In this document: in pieces, positions 51,390 to 60,249 of the stretch
Layout of the letters: every line of letters begins with the position of its first letter
Position numbering within the stretch: the stretch's first letter is position 1
Assembly: GCA_963989385.1 (NCBI GenBank)
Contig: OZ022502.1
Location: 8,152,501 to 8,216,500 of the forward strand
Origin: Ctena decussata
Taxonomy: Eukaryota > Mollusca > Bivalvia > Lucinida > Lucinidae
Direction: 5' to 3'
DNA length: 64,000 nucleotides
Program-made: the position numbers and the translations under genes
Notes under the pieces: generated by a model
Database searches by the model: none
The model's input: only the letters and a program-made list of their open reading frames with translations
Told to the model about the DNA's origin: nothing

Positions 51390-51666
51390 TTTGCTTACTG
51401 TACAGCTTTTCATGAAACCTAAGCTTTATTGGGACACGTCATGTTTTTCCTCCATCACAACTTCTTAGTTACTCTTTCCAATATGGGGTCAGCTCATAAT
51501 GGAATAAAATGGCCTAAGGGAGGCATTTGATTTCATTTAGAATTAACTTCTATAGGTAAGACACCATACCCAGAAAGGAAAATAGTAGAGTTCCTTCCCG
51601 TGAATTTATCCATTAAATTAGCGAACTAGTAGTGATATATTGGTGGTTTTACAATATACTATTAAT
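51390..51666. other. Spacer containing the probable left end of element 2
   Basis: No exon recognised. AGTAGTGATATATTGG at 51628 resembles the AGTAGTAAAGG terminus of element 1 and is my best guess for the left end. It cannot be confirmed because the right end is outside the window. Confidence 0.35.
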
Positions 51667-51914
51667 AATTAAGCCAGTACAAACCAAGACCAGGCTTAAT
51701 TTCACAATATATGGTAAATATGTTTTAGAATTAAGCCAGTACAAACCAAGACCAGGCTTAATTTCGCAATATATGGTAAATATGTTTTAGAATTAATCCA
51801 GTACAAACCAAGACCAGGCCTTATTTCAATAGTATATCGTACATGTGTTTATAATTAATCCAGTACAAACCAAGACTAGGTCTAATTTCCATAAACGGAA
51901 AATATATAACACAT
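51667..51914 (+). repeat. Four 62-bp direct repeats with internal inverted arms (element 2)
   Basis: Units start at 51667, 51729, 51791 and 51853, exactly 62 bp apart. Each has AATTAAGCC (or AATTAATCC) and, 18 bases on, GGCTTAATT-like complement, around the constant CAGTACAAACCAAGAC. Copies 1 and 2 differ by one base in most of their length. Subterminal position suggests an iteron-like role. Confidence 0.88.
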
Positions 51915-51967
51915 AGTTTATGTAGTGGATGAGATAATCGTCATATGAACGGTTTTAGTGTAATGGA

Positions 51968-53407
51968 TTAATAAATCTCGTAAATAAGTAGAGCAACTAG
52001 TCCTACAACGACGCCCCCGACTATCAGTGCTGTTTTTTGGTTTTCATGTTCTTCAGCAACAGTTTTTGGTGTGGATCTCAGTACTGGATGGGTGTCAGGT
52101 TTTGGTATTTTCAATGACTTTTGTGAGTCAGTCGTGACATTTTTTGTGATAGCCTCATGTTTTGTTTTATATATCTTCTGTGCCTGTTTCTCGGTGGGTA
52201 TCGTTATTGGCATTCCAAGTGCTCCTATTATGGTTTTACCCTGGGCAGCTAAAGGCATTGATCCAGGTTCTACATCAACCTTTGGTTTGTGTGTTGGGGT
52301 CCCACTCACATCAGTGTAAGATGTGGCATTGGCAGGAAGGTTTACGGTTTTGTTCCACCATAACTTTTGATTATGAGTAGAGAGTACAATCTCGTTGTTG
52401 TAATTTTTTATTGTCCCGATTTGCAATTCCATATTGCTTGGAGCCATGTAAAGGCCATAGCCAAAAACATAGTCAACCTTGCTCCGGGCGTACTTCAAAG
52501 TATTTTGATAACGGGTAATTTGACTTGGTAAGTCTATTGGCCTTTGGACTCCATCTTCAACGTTTGCAAGGAATTCCTTCTGGGCATCAAAAGCTGAGCC
52601 TATCCCTAGTATGTCAGATTTAATCTGAGACTGAGAGCCTAGAATGGCCCAACAGTAAGTCCTTATTGAGTCATTTATTCGTTCAACGCCGGGTCTTGTA
52701 AAGCCATCTGATTTGTCGAGAATAAATGTAGTCCAGGCCTTGGGAAAACTTTGTGCAATGTAGTCAATGTGATAAACATTATCAGGATGATTCCTTGAGA
52801 ATGAATATAATTTATTATCATATTCACCTACACCTTTGACCGCCTGGTACCCAGTGTTTGTTACATACCAGTATATAGTCCCTAATCCGCCATTGTCATC
52901 TTGGTTTTGCCTCCAGTCGGTATGAACTGAGACTCCAAACTCGTCACAGATCCTCTCATAGGCCTTCTTGTCATAACTGTTGTCAAACGCATTCCAGCTG
53001 TCATCTGTTGGTAATGCCACTTTCATTTCGAATAATATTCTTCGCGTTTGATAATACACATGAAACAAAAACAATGAACGTGCAAACAGTGGAATAGTGC
53101 CTGTCAGGTGGTCTTGCATAGAAACGCCGCATCCTGTAGTTGCGCACCACAAAGCAAAATTTATCTGGTTTTGCCAAAACTGCATTTGGAGTGAACGCCA
53201 ATTTTGGACGATGGCATCACTTTCAACGTAGGGCAGCACGTATTTTGCGAAGATGTCAGGGAATTTCACATCAAAGCCGCTTGGACTGTCTGAGGCCTGT
53301 TTGACTTCTATTGTTTGGTTAATGATGTCTAGGTTTTTTGTGTTGTAAACTCCAGATGGTTGATATTGTGCGTTGGGGTTGTATGAAAATGCTTTGATTT
53401 GCACCAT
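51968..53407 (-). CDS. Large membrane-anchored virion-like protein, unknown function
   Basis: A 479-aa protein. Most of it is a soluble, aromatic-rich region (FWQNQINFALWCATTGCGVS near 78-97, and a WGYGL/FGYGLYMAPSN region), followed by a Pro/Thr/Lys-rich stalk and a C-terminal TM span (TALIVGGVVVGLVALLIYEI). No signal peptide. Tail-anchored topology in a capsid gene cluster suggests a surface or internal-membrane virion protein. Diverges from the penton-like gene across 38 bases. Confidence 0.7.
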   Translation of the reverse strand: MVQIKAFSYNPNAQYQPSGVYNTKNLDIINQTIEVKQASDSPSGFDVKFPDIFAKYVLPYVESDAIVQNWRSLQMQFWQNQINFALWCATTGCGVSMQDHLTGTIPLFARSLFLFHVYYQTRRILFEMKVALPTDDSWNAFDNSYDKKAYERICDEFGVSVHTDWRQNQDDNGGLGTIYWYVTNTGYQAVKGVGEYDNKLYSFSRNHPDNVYHIDYIAQSFPKAWTTFILDKSDGFTRPGVERINDSIRTYCWAILGSQSQIKSDILGIGSAFDAQKEFLANVEDGVQRPIDLPSQITRYQNTLKYARSKVDYVFGYGLYMAPSNMELQIGTIKNYNNEIVLSTHNQKLWWNKTVNLPANATSYTDVSGTPTHKPKVDVEPGSMPLAAQGKTIIGALGMPITIPTEKQAQKIYKTKHEAITKNVTTDSQKSLKIPKPDTHPVLRSTPKTVAEEHENQKTALIVGGVVVGLVALLIYEIY

Positions 53408-53445
53408 TTTTATAACAATGATTTTTTATATTATCAAATAAAAAA

Positions 53446-54090
53446 ATGCATCTAATAATTTCTGATATGAGCAATCCTGTAATCCTGCAACAGTATATTG
53501 ACAACAGAGATGGATTCAAGCGGGTGGGATTAAACAGTTTTACATACTGTTTGGGTTGGTATAATGTTCATAATGAAGTCATTCAAAAACAAGGCGAGGC
53601 TCCTGTTCGCATAACGCCTGGGTATTATAGTTTTCAGCAGTTAGCAGATATATTTCGCAGCCATAAAATCAGTATGTCTGTAGATGAAACCAACGGAATA
53701 GTGACTTTGACTACACCTATTGAGTTAAAAATAAGCAAAAGACTCAAGAAAATGCTTGGACTCCAGATTAAAGGCCGTTTTTTTCCAAAACACATTTATC
53801 AAGGTGAAAAGCCGCTGGACTTTGCTGTTATAAAATCTTTGTATGTTCATTTGTCGGAAATAAATTCATCATATAATTACTTTAATGGCTCACCGAGTGA
53901 TGTATTAGCAGTCATTCCCATTGAAAATAAAAGCTTTGGTGATATTATCACTGTCCGCTTTGAACACCCAGAACTCAAGCCGTTAAAGACAGGGGCCTTA
54001 TCTGAATTGAAACTAGTTGTTAAAGATGAAAATAAAAACACGGTAGACAATCATGGTTTGCCCATGAGTTGTGTTTTAGAAATAATTTAA
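53446..54090 (+). CDS. Penton-like minor capsid protein of element 2
   Basis: A 214-aa beta-rich protein. RITPGYYSFQQLADIFRSHK, KISKRLKKMLGLQIKGRFF, LYVHLSEINSSYNYF and VLAVIPIENKSFGDIITVRF are the pattern of the minor capsid/penton group in this Polinton lineage. Either the first ATG or the Met at 53467 could start it. The ATG is directly preceded by TATCAAATAAAAAA, almost identical to the sequence before the major capsid ATG. Confidence 0.75.
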   Translation: MHLIISDMSNPVILQQYIDNRDGFKRVGLNSFTYCLGWYNVHNEVIQKQGEAPVRITPGYYSFQQLADIFRSHKISMSVDETNGIVTLTTPIELKISKRLKKMLGLQIKGRFFPKHIYQGEKPLDFAVIKSLYVHLSEINSSYNYFNGSPSDVLAVIPIENKSFGDIITVRFEHPELKPLKTGALSELKLVVKDENKNTVDNHGLPMSCVLEII

Positions 54091-54108
54091 TTTTCATTTC
54101 ATATAATA

Positions 54109-54486
54109 ATGAGCATTTTTGGTGCGAAACTGAGAGAAGATGTTTTAGAAACAACTCTAAATATGGATGGTAAACGCATAATCAATGTAGCTTACCCTCG
54201 AGATCCAGATGAAAATGCGGCGTTTAACGGTCACGTGGTAACAGCAAAGGCTTTAAATGATTTAAGGAAACATTTGCTACACGAAGTGTTACAACGTCAT
54301 ACTGATAATGTTATGAATGGTAGATTAGATATGACCCAGCATCGAATTTCTGGTCTTGCGAGTCCTGTTAATCCTGATGATGCAGTAAATCAAGCCTATA
54401 TTACATCGAGGTTGCAGACCATAACGAATTTACTAAACGAGTTTAATAAACGTATTAATAATTTGGAAAAAAATATAAAACAATAA
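54109..54486 (+). CDS. Tail-fibre-like short protein
   Basis: A 125-aa protein with two copies of a fibre-type repeat: LNMDGKRIINVAYPRDPDEN and LDMTQHRISGLASPVNPDDA, then a C-terminal coiled coil (LLNEFNKRINNLEKNIKQ). The M-x-G/Q-x-I-x-G/N-x-x-x-P-x-x-x-x-D-A motif is well known from phage tail fibres and occurs in some eukaryotic dsDNA viruses. Probably a trimeric host-contact or vertex protein; this role is inferred. Confidence 0.72.
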   Translation: MSIFGAKLREDVLETTLNMDGKRIINVAYPRDPDENAAFNGHVVTAKALNDLRKHLLHEVLQRHTDNVMNGRLDMTQHRISGLASPVNPDDAVNQAYITSRLQTITNLLNEFNKRINNLEKNIKQ

Positions 54487-54489
54487 AAA

Positions 54490-55143
54490 ATGAAACCGCC
54501 AACGGCTCCTTATCAGGATTTGGGAGATGAGAAAATTTATCCGGATTTGTCTAAAGACTGTCAAAACTATCGCTTACAAAAAATATCAGAAATAGAAAAG
54601 CAATTAATAAGAGAAAAAGATGTTAGAAAGGCTTTATATAAAAAATATAAACGCGGAGTCAACCTCACAGACGGCGTTGATACTGCATTGATTTCTGCAA
54701 GTGTCGTTATGGCTGGAATAGGCCTGGCAGTGCCAGTGATGCTGCCTTTAGAAATTGTTGCAATTGTCTGCGGATGCATGGGCGCCTGTGTGAAATTGGT
54801 GAGACGTAAATTAATGTCAAAGGCACAAAAGCACTATGAGATTAAAACTATTGGAGAAAGTAAGTTGAATTCTGTCAAAAATTTGATTTCCAAAGCCTTA
54901 AATGATGGACGGATATCAGAACAAGAATTTAAGATTGTTCTTGATGAGCTGGACAGATATAATGATTTAAAAGATAAAACACACACCAAACAGTCTGGTC
55001 TGAGTGAGCAAGAAAAACAAGCTTTGATAGACAAAGGAGAAGCCAAAGCGCTAGAGCTAATCAAAAAAAAAGATAAGCGCCACATAATTTTGTTCAACAA
55101 ATTTGTGTTTGTGAATGATCCACCACCAAAATATCAAAATTAA
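54490..55143 (+). CDS. Membrane-hairpin protein of unknown function
   Basis: A 217-aa protein. N-terminal coiled-coil-like helix (ISEIEKQLIREKDVRKALYK), KYKRGVNLTDGVDTAL, then two adjacent hydrophobic spans (ASVVMAGIGLAVPVMLPLEI and VAIVCGCMGACVKLV), then a helical, charged C-terminus. This layout recurs in Polintons of this lineage, but its function is unknown. Three bases after the fibre-like gene, A-rich leader. Confidence 0.7.
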   Translation: MKPPTAPYQDLGDEKIYPDLSKDCQNYRLQKISEIEKQLIREKDVRKALYKKYKRGVNLTDGVDTALISASVVMAGIGLAVPVMLPLEIVAIVCGCMGACVKLVRRKLMSKAQKHYEIKTIGESKLNSVKNLISKALNDGRISEQEFKIVLDELDRYNDLKDKTHTKQSGLSEQEKQALIDKGEAKALELIKKKDKRHIILFNKFVFVNDPPPKYQN

Positions 55144-55162
55144 ACACTTCCGGTTGACCTAC

Positions 55163-56476
55163 TTATTTTTTTTTCAAAATCCATTCTTTAGCTGCCGCAT
55201 ATACCAACCCAGCAACAAGCACAACAACAGCCCACAGATTATTACCAAACCAGTTTACAACCTTACCGGTTGCAGACAGCAGCCAAGACACAATTGATCC
55301 AATTATACCCGGCAACGCAGCAGCCGCTTTTCCAGCAAGATTTGCTAGTAGTCTAGCAAGATTATGAAGTTGTTTTTTAACCCATTCTTTCGCTCCACCT
55401 TGCGATGGTTTGGGTGTTGTACCACCGCCTCCAGAAGTTGGAATTACAGCTCCAACTATAACACCAATAATCATACCAAGAGCCGTCAAAATACTAACTA
55501 TCGTTATACCTTGCTCTTTGAATAATGTTTTCAACCGCTCACGCAATGTCGTATCTTTTTTTAAGACTTTGTCAATTGTTTCTTTTATCCTGTTTATTTG
55601 ACCCCGCAACTCTTCTTTGTTTGCACTGGCAGCCTCCAGTCTTGCGGCTCTTTCATCTTCTAAGTTTTTTAAACGAGCCTTTATTTCATTTTTACTGATT
55701 TCATCCTCAGCCTCTTGTAATTTTCTTTTTTCTTTTTCAATTTCTTTATCACGCTCGTTTAGTTTTGCTAAATTATTTGTAAGTTCACCGCGGTTGCGTT
55801 GCAATGCCTTGTCTAATCCTTGAAGTTCCCGGAGTGTTGGTCCTTCTGTTTGTGTGCCAGTGTTTACCCAATCAGTAAGAGATGTTTCCAGTGACTTAAC
55901 GGCCGTCTCTGTACCAATTACCGTATTTGTTAAATCTTGCAGTTCAGTGCCACCTGACATCTCTAGATCCATGTCATTTCGTGTGCTTTCCAAAGCCTGC
56001 CGTACTTGCTGAGATAGCTGTGTTTTACTCCTGTAATCTGGTGAATTCAAATACTGCCGCACTGCTAATGTGCCTCCTGAGCCAGCAACCCTATTATACT
56101 CATTTGCCAGAGTACCAAGAGAAAGAAACTCTGCACCACCTTGTTTTGCAGTAATTCTGATTTCTTTGTCACCAACACTCCATAACAGTGTCTTGCCATC
56201 ATTTGATATCCTAAACTGGTTGTAATCTATCTTGCCCGGGACCATTTTGTATCGCTTTCCTATTTCATCATAAAATGTTTTAACAAGTCGTTTTTTCTGT
56301 TCTTCAACTGCAGACTTTCGGAGTTCACCCCTTAAATCATCAATTGCCCCACTTTGATTCAAAATGATTCGCTGATCGGTTTCATCCGGCACCATCGGTA
56401 ATCTGTCATCTATGTCATCGACGTCATCATAATCATCGTCAAATGTAGGATTCTCAAACTCGTAACCGTCGGCCAT
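55163..56476 (-). CDS. Long coiled-coil membrane protein of unknown function
   Basis: A 437-aa protein. Acidic N-terminus, a domain around 90-140, then a coiled coil of roughly 100 residues (about 210-310, NLAKLNERDKEIEKEKRKLQ and following). A hydrophobic segment follows (ILTALGMIIGVIVGAVI), then a Gly/Pro loop, and a C-terminal amphipathic and TM region (LWAVVVLVAGLVYAAAKEWI). Shape suggests a fibre or membrane spike. Convergent with the membrane-hairpin gene and divergent from the capsid gene. Confidence 0.7.
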   Translation of the reverse strand: MADGYEFENPTFDDDYDDVDDIDDRLPMVPDETDQRIILNQSGAIDDLRGELRKSAVEEQKKRLVKTFYDEIGKRYKMVPGKIDYNQFRISNDGKTLLWSVGDKEIRITAKQGGAEFLSLGTLANEYNRVAGSGGTLAVRQYLNSPDYRSKTQLSQQVRQALESTRNDMDLEMSGGTELQDLTNTVIGTETAVKSLETSLTDWVNTGTQTEGPTLRELQGLDKALQRNRGELTNNLAKLNERDKEIEKEKRKLQEAEDEISKNEIKARLKNLEDERAARLEAASANKEELRGQINRIKETIDKVLKKDTTLRERLKTLFKEQGITIVSILTALGMIIGVIVGAVIPTSGGGGTTPKPSQGGAKEWVKKQLHNLARLLANLAGKAAAALPGIIGSIVSWLLSATGKVVNWFGNNLWAVVVLVAGLVYAAAKEWILKKK

Positions 56477-56518
56477 TATTTATTTATTGAATAAAAATAT
56501 ATTTGTATCAAATAAAAA

Positions 56519-57784
56519 ATGTCTGCCTACGGAAGTAAACTGGACCCCTATAGAAAACTACGAGAACCGCTAGGCGTAAAAGGAATTCGGCAAAGCGTAG
56601 TAATCACTAACAACCCCAGCACTATCGACCAAAACCAGCAGTTGCTTGTGAGATTTCCAAATCTAAGTAATAATGATGTCATCGTCCCAAGAACCGCACG
56701 TCTCGCTTTCACTATTGAACTGACCAGCAAAGATCCCAATGCGACAGTCTTTCAAAATCTTGGTAGAGCCATCGTGAAGAAAACAACCATTAAAATAAGC
56801 GGCAATGAAGTCATGTCAATAGATGACAGCGACATATTTCACTGTTATGTTGACTTATGGAAATCACCATCTGAGCGGATAAACATGGCCTACCAAGGCA
56901 TCGGCAAATCAAACATGTTAAAACACAGAGTCGGGGCAGGAAACGCATCAGCTGACATTGAAGACCAGGCCATTGCTGGCGCCTTCAAGAACAGGTTTTG
57001 CATCCCACTGGACTTTGAACTGCTAGAGACGCATATGCCTTTTTACCAGGCCGGGCTCGGTGATAGGCTAGAGTATGAATTAACATTTAATGACTATTAC
57101 AAAGTAATCAGCTCAACGGATGCCGACAGCAGTTATGCCATCAGCAATATCTGTTTAGAATTCGACATGGTAACCGACTCAAAACTTGCACGAACAATCA
57201 GACAACAGGTCAGTGGCAGAATGGCGATATTGTATGACCGTATTTTGCGGCACAGAAAAATCACAAAGAAAAAGTCTGATACCCTGTGGAATATCAACTT
57301 GAATGTCCCAGCAAGAAGCATGAAGGGGATTTTAATGTTGTTTGAAGACCCGGACAGGACAACCACTGAAGAGTTTTACAATCCAAAAATCACAAAAGTT
57401 GAAATGACAATAGAAGGCATACCGAATCAACTGTACAGCCAAGGCATGCGGCAGTACCAACAGTGGGACGAAATCAATAAATACTTTGCGCTGACATCCA
57501 AACGCGACAAAGAAACCGATAAAGTTGCAAAAGACTTATACTTCAGCGACACTAACATTGAAAAATATCTCACCAAAAGATTCGCTTTATGGCTTGACTT
57601 GCGTTCCACGGATGACAACACCTTGCACGGCAGCGGCAGAAGGATTGAAAATGCCAGTGAAGGGATAACAATCCAAATTGAAAAAGAACAAGGAGCAGAT
57701 GAAAATTTAAATATCTACCTTTTTATAATACAAGATGCGCAAATCAATTTTGAAGATGGAAGATTTAGTGAAGTCAAATATTGA
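56519..57784 (+). CDS. Major capsid protein of element 2 (double jelly-roll type)
   Basis: A 421-aa protein of the second Polinton capsid lineage. Landmarks: VPRTARLAFTIELTSKDPNA, FQNLGRAIVKKTTIKISGNE, DIFHCYVDLWKSPSERINMA, MPFYQAGLGDRLEYELTFND, and a C-terminal LNIYLFIIQDAQINF. It is intact and followed, with a 29-base overlap, by the packaging ATPase, the usual pairing. It shares no visible sequence identity with the element 1 capsid. Confidence 0.85.
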   Translation: MSAYGSKLDPYRKLREPLGVKGIRQSVVITNNPSTIDQNQQLLVRFPNLSNNDVIVPRTARLAFTIELTSKDPNATVFQNLGRAIVKKTTIKISGNEVMSIDDSDIFHCYVDLWKSPSERINMAYQGIGKSNMLKHRVGAGNASADIEDQAIAGAFKNRFCIPLDFELLETHMPFYQAGLGDRLEYELTFNDYYKVISSTDADSSYAISNICLEFDMVTDSKLARTIRQQVSGRMAILYDRILRHRKITKKKSDTLWNINLNVPARSMKGILMLFEDPDRTTTEEFYNPKITKVEMTIEGIPNQLYSQGMRQYQQWDEINKYFALTSKRDKETDKVAKDLYFSDTNIEKYLTKRFALWLDLRSTDDNTLHGSGRRIENASEGITIQIEKEQGADENLNIYLFIIQDAQINFEDGRFSEVKY

Positions 57785-58409
57785 GTTTCCAAAATATCCA
57801 CACTCAGCTGTCATCTCGGGTCAAACGGGATGTGGTAAGAGTTTGTTTGTCCTAGATTTACTTGAAAAAGAATACAAAGGTGTCTTTGAAAAAATAGTCA
57901 TACTTTGTCCCACCGTGGAGTGGAACAAGGCCTACAAAAACCGGAACTGGATTGGTGACGTGCGGCGTCCAAAAGACAAAAACACAATTATAGTAAACCC
58001 CGTGATGCGAGATGGAACAGAAAGACTTCAAGAACTGCTGCGATATTTTTTTGATAAATTTGCTGGCCGACCCACATTGTACATCATCGATGACTGCTCT
58101 GCAACAAAAGAACTAACAAAGAAAAAAGACATGCTCTCACAGCTAGCATTTTCCGGCAGACACGCAGAGCAAAGCGTCTTGGTCATTTCTCAAAGATATA
58201 TTTCTGTCTTGAAAGACCTTCGAGAGCAGGCAAAATGGGTCTGTATGTTTTACACCAAGGACAGAGATAGTTTTGAACATTGCTTGAGGGAAAATGATGT
58301 TGTTCCTGCGGATGAAAGGCAGAAAATAAAAAAAGAATTATCTGAGGTTAAACACCGTAAATTAATATTAAAAACTGACCAACCAATTGGGTATTGGTTA
58401 ATGAATTAG
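57756..58409 (+). CDS. DNA-packaging ATPase of element 2
   Basis: A 217-aa protein from ATG 57756 (an in-frame ATG at 57735 is further inside the capsid gene and less likely). Walker A GQTGCGKS (22-29) and Walker B TLYIIDDCSA, then a VISQRY sensor-like segment. FtsK/HerA A32-like family. Intact. Confidence 0.9.
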   Translation: MEDLVKSNIEFPKYPHSAVISGQTGCGKSLFVLDLLEKEYKGVFEKIVILCPTVEWNKAYKNRNWIGDVRRPKDKNTIIVNPVMRDGTERLQELLRYFFDKFAGRPTLYIIDDCSATKELTKKKDMLSQLAFSGRHAEQSVLVISQRYISVLKDLREQAKWVCMFYTKDRDSFEHCLRENDVVPADERQKIKKELSEVKHRKLILKTDQPIGYWLMN

Positions 58410-58510
58410 CTAAAAGCAAATATAACAATGCTTAAAGCAAAACATAGCGCAAAAATAGCAATGTTTTAAGCAAAAAGCAATGCTTAAAACAAAAATAGCA
58501 ATACTAAAAA
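58410..58510 (+). repeat. Imperfect short tandem repeats
   Basis: AATGCTTAAAGCAAAA, AAAATAGCAATG and AGCAATGCTTAAAACAAAAA variants alternate three or four times after the ATPase stop. AT-rich spacer, no gene. Confidence 0.6.
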
Positions 58511-58617
58511 TGATACTCGAACTAATAACAATTGCTTCTGCCGCTGTGAATATCTCAGTCGGATGTTTGATTTTTTTCATTTATTTTAAGTTAAAATATA
58601 TTTTCCAAAATATAAAA

Positions 58618-59127
58618 ATGAACGCTGAAGATCTATTAGAAAATATTTCACTAGATACACCAGCTGAACGCCAAGATGTGCCAAAACGAGAGAGACTTTC
58701 AGCCATTATAGCCGGAGGTGGAAGTCGGCAATATTTGGGGCGTGAGTTGCAACTCTCAGACATAGATGAAATAACGCCCCAAGAAGTTGATAAGCTTTAC
58801 TGTAGATATGAAGCCAGGCTTGGTGCAAGTATGACTAAGACGTTGGGCAATTCTTTTATTAATTTATATGTCATGGGGGTGTCAAAGTATTTCCATGTGG
58901 AAAACCCACCCAAGCTATTAGAAGATCTAGAAGAAGACCCATTTATCAATCATGCACTGACAAGCGTTTGCTGTGAGCTCTATTATAAGTATGGAATGTA
59001 CCTGGCTCCATTTACAGCAATGCTAACAACTGCAAAGCATATTAATTTTAACAAAAATAAAAATGCCATAGAAAAAAATGAATCAGGAAATTCAGGAAGC
59101 TCAGAAAACTCAAGAACCCCAGAGTGA
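58618..59127 (+). CDS. Conserved element 2 protein of unknown function
   Basis: A 169-aa protein from ATG 58618, chosen over upstream ATGs because the preceding codons are low-complexity and the ATG has the A-rich leader (TATAAAAATG) typical here. Mostly helical: SDIDEITPQEVDKLYCRYEA, LGNSFINLYVMGVSKYFHV, then a segment rich in small residues near the C-terminus (TSVCCELYYKYGMYLAPFTA). Not recognised. Overlaps the next gene by 50 bases. Confidence 0.65.
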   Translation: MNAEDLLENISLDTPAERQDVPKRERLSAIIAGGGSRQYLGRELQLSDIDEITPQEVDKLYCRYEARLGASMTKTLGNSFINLYVMGVSKYFHVENPPKLLEDLEEDPFINHALTSVCCELYYKYGMYLAPFTAMLTTAKHINFNKNKNAIEKNESGNSGSSENSRTPE

Positions 59128-59479
59128 ACCCCAGAAAAGTGAAGGTCCACAAAAACGTGAAGAACCCCTAAAAGAAAAAAACCAAAAACGTGTCGCGGCT
59201 GGTAAAAAAGGCGCTGAAGCCAGATGGAAACAAAAACAAGCCCAAACCCTGGAAGCTGAACCAATCAAAATAACAAGAGAGCCACAGCTACCAGAGCGGC
59301 AACCAACAGTGACTGTTTATAAGAACTATATTCCGCTCTGTGTGATGATCGGAGCTGTAGGCGTTGGTATTTACATGATTTACAGTAAAACTGAAATAAA
59401 ACAACCTCAATCACAACCTAAATCACAACCTAAAATACCTGAGATACAAACGTCGATAGACCCTTTTGAAATGAGATAA
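59078..59479 (+). CDS. Single-TM protein with basic GAEARW motif
   Basis: A 133-aa protein. Gln/Glu/Pro-rich N-terminus, then RVAAGKKGAEARWKQKQ (about 48-64), a TM span (YIPLCVMIGAVGVGIYMIYS), and a Gln/Ser/Pro repeat tail. The basic motif recurs in this Polinton lineage; function unknown. Confidence 0.68.
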   Translation: MNQEIQEAQKTQEPQSEPQKSEGPQKREEPLKEKNQKRVAAGKKGAEARWKQKQAQTLEAEPIKITREPQLPERQPTVTVYKNYIPLCVMIGAVGVGIYMIYSKTEIKQPQSQPKSQPKIPEIQTSIDPFEMR

Positions 59480-59512
59480 TTAAAATTAAAAAAACTATAT
59501 TTTCACAAAAAA

Positions 59513-59746
59513 ATGGCAGCCATTGACGGTAAACAAATTGCAAACATGCTTTATCATGCCGGAGTAGAAACTCTTCTCACTGTTGGGTACTCAGAACTTG
59601 GCAAGAAACTCTTGAGAAGACCTGCACCAAAAGTGGATTTTAATATGGGTGATATTGGAATGCTTTCTATTGATATACTGCTGGCGATGGCCACACGCGA
59701 TATGTTGATTAAGCAGGGTATTATTCCAGCGGATATTATGAAATAA
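59513..59746 (+). CDS. Small conserved element 2 protein
   Basis: A 77-aa protein with a basic hinge (GKKLLRRPAPKVDFNMGDIG) and a hydrophobic segment ending DMLIKQGIIPADIMK. The ending is characteristic of a small Polinton protein family without known role. A-rich leader. Confidence 0.68.
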   Translation: MAAIDGKQIANMLYHAGVETLLTVGYSELGKKLLRRPAPKVDFNMGDIGMLSIDILLAMATRDMLIKQGIIPADIMK

Positions 59747-59781
59747 TTTCTGTTTTAAACTTTTTTATCACGATAAACAAA

Positions 59782-60207
59782 ATGGCTAGTGCAGTAGCGA
59801 TGATGTTAGGAGGTGCCGTGGTCAATGCCTTGGCGTTCACAGGAAGTAATTTTTTATTCTCAAAATTGGGAAAAAACAACGATGCTGAGGCGGAAAGAGA
59901 AAGGCATGATAAAGCAGTCGAACAATTAGAAGCGGCTCAAGCAGCTTGGAGCAAAAAAAGAACCCAGAGATTGGATTTTATCAATGAGGAAATACAAAAA
60001 GAACATCATGCTGAGCAGACTTTTGACAATGTTGATCAGGCTATGAAACAATACTATTACATTACTGGCAAAAAACTTGACCCACTTCCTCAGGAGCCAA
60101 AGTTGAGTGATTATTATGCACCATCCCCAGATCAGCAAAACCGTGAATTGTTGTTTATTGTTGCGGGGATGGCAGCAACCGGGTTTTTGGCTTATAAGTT
60201 GATATAA
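59782..60207 (+). CDS. Conserved element 2 protein with coiled middle and C-terminal TM
   Basis: A 141-aa protein. Hydrophobic N-terminus (MLGGAVVNALAFTGSNFLFS), helical middle (RHDKAVEQLEAAQAAWSKKR, then RLDFINEEIQKEHHAEQTFD), LSDYYAPSPDQQNRELL, and a C-terminal TM (FIVAGMAATGFLAYKLI). Common neighbour of the integrase in this lineage; function unknown. Confidence 0.72.
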   Translation: MASAVAMMLGGAVVNALAFTGSNFLFSKLGKNNDAEAERERHDKAVEQLEAAQAAWSKKRTQRLDFINEEIQKEHHAEQTFDNVDQAMKQYYYITGKKLDPLPQEPKLSDYYAPSPDQQNRELLFIVAGMAATGFLAYKLI

Positions 60208-60249
60208 ATTTATTATTTTTTTTAGTCTTAAAATTGGAATAAAAAAATA

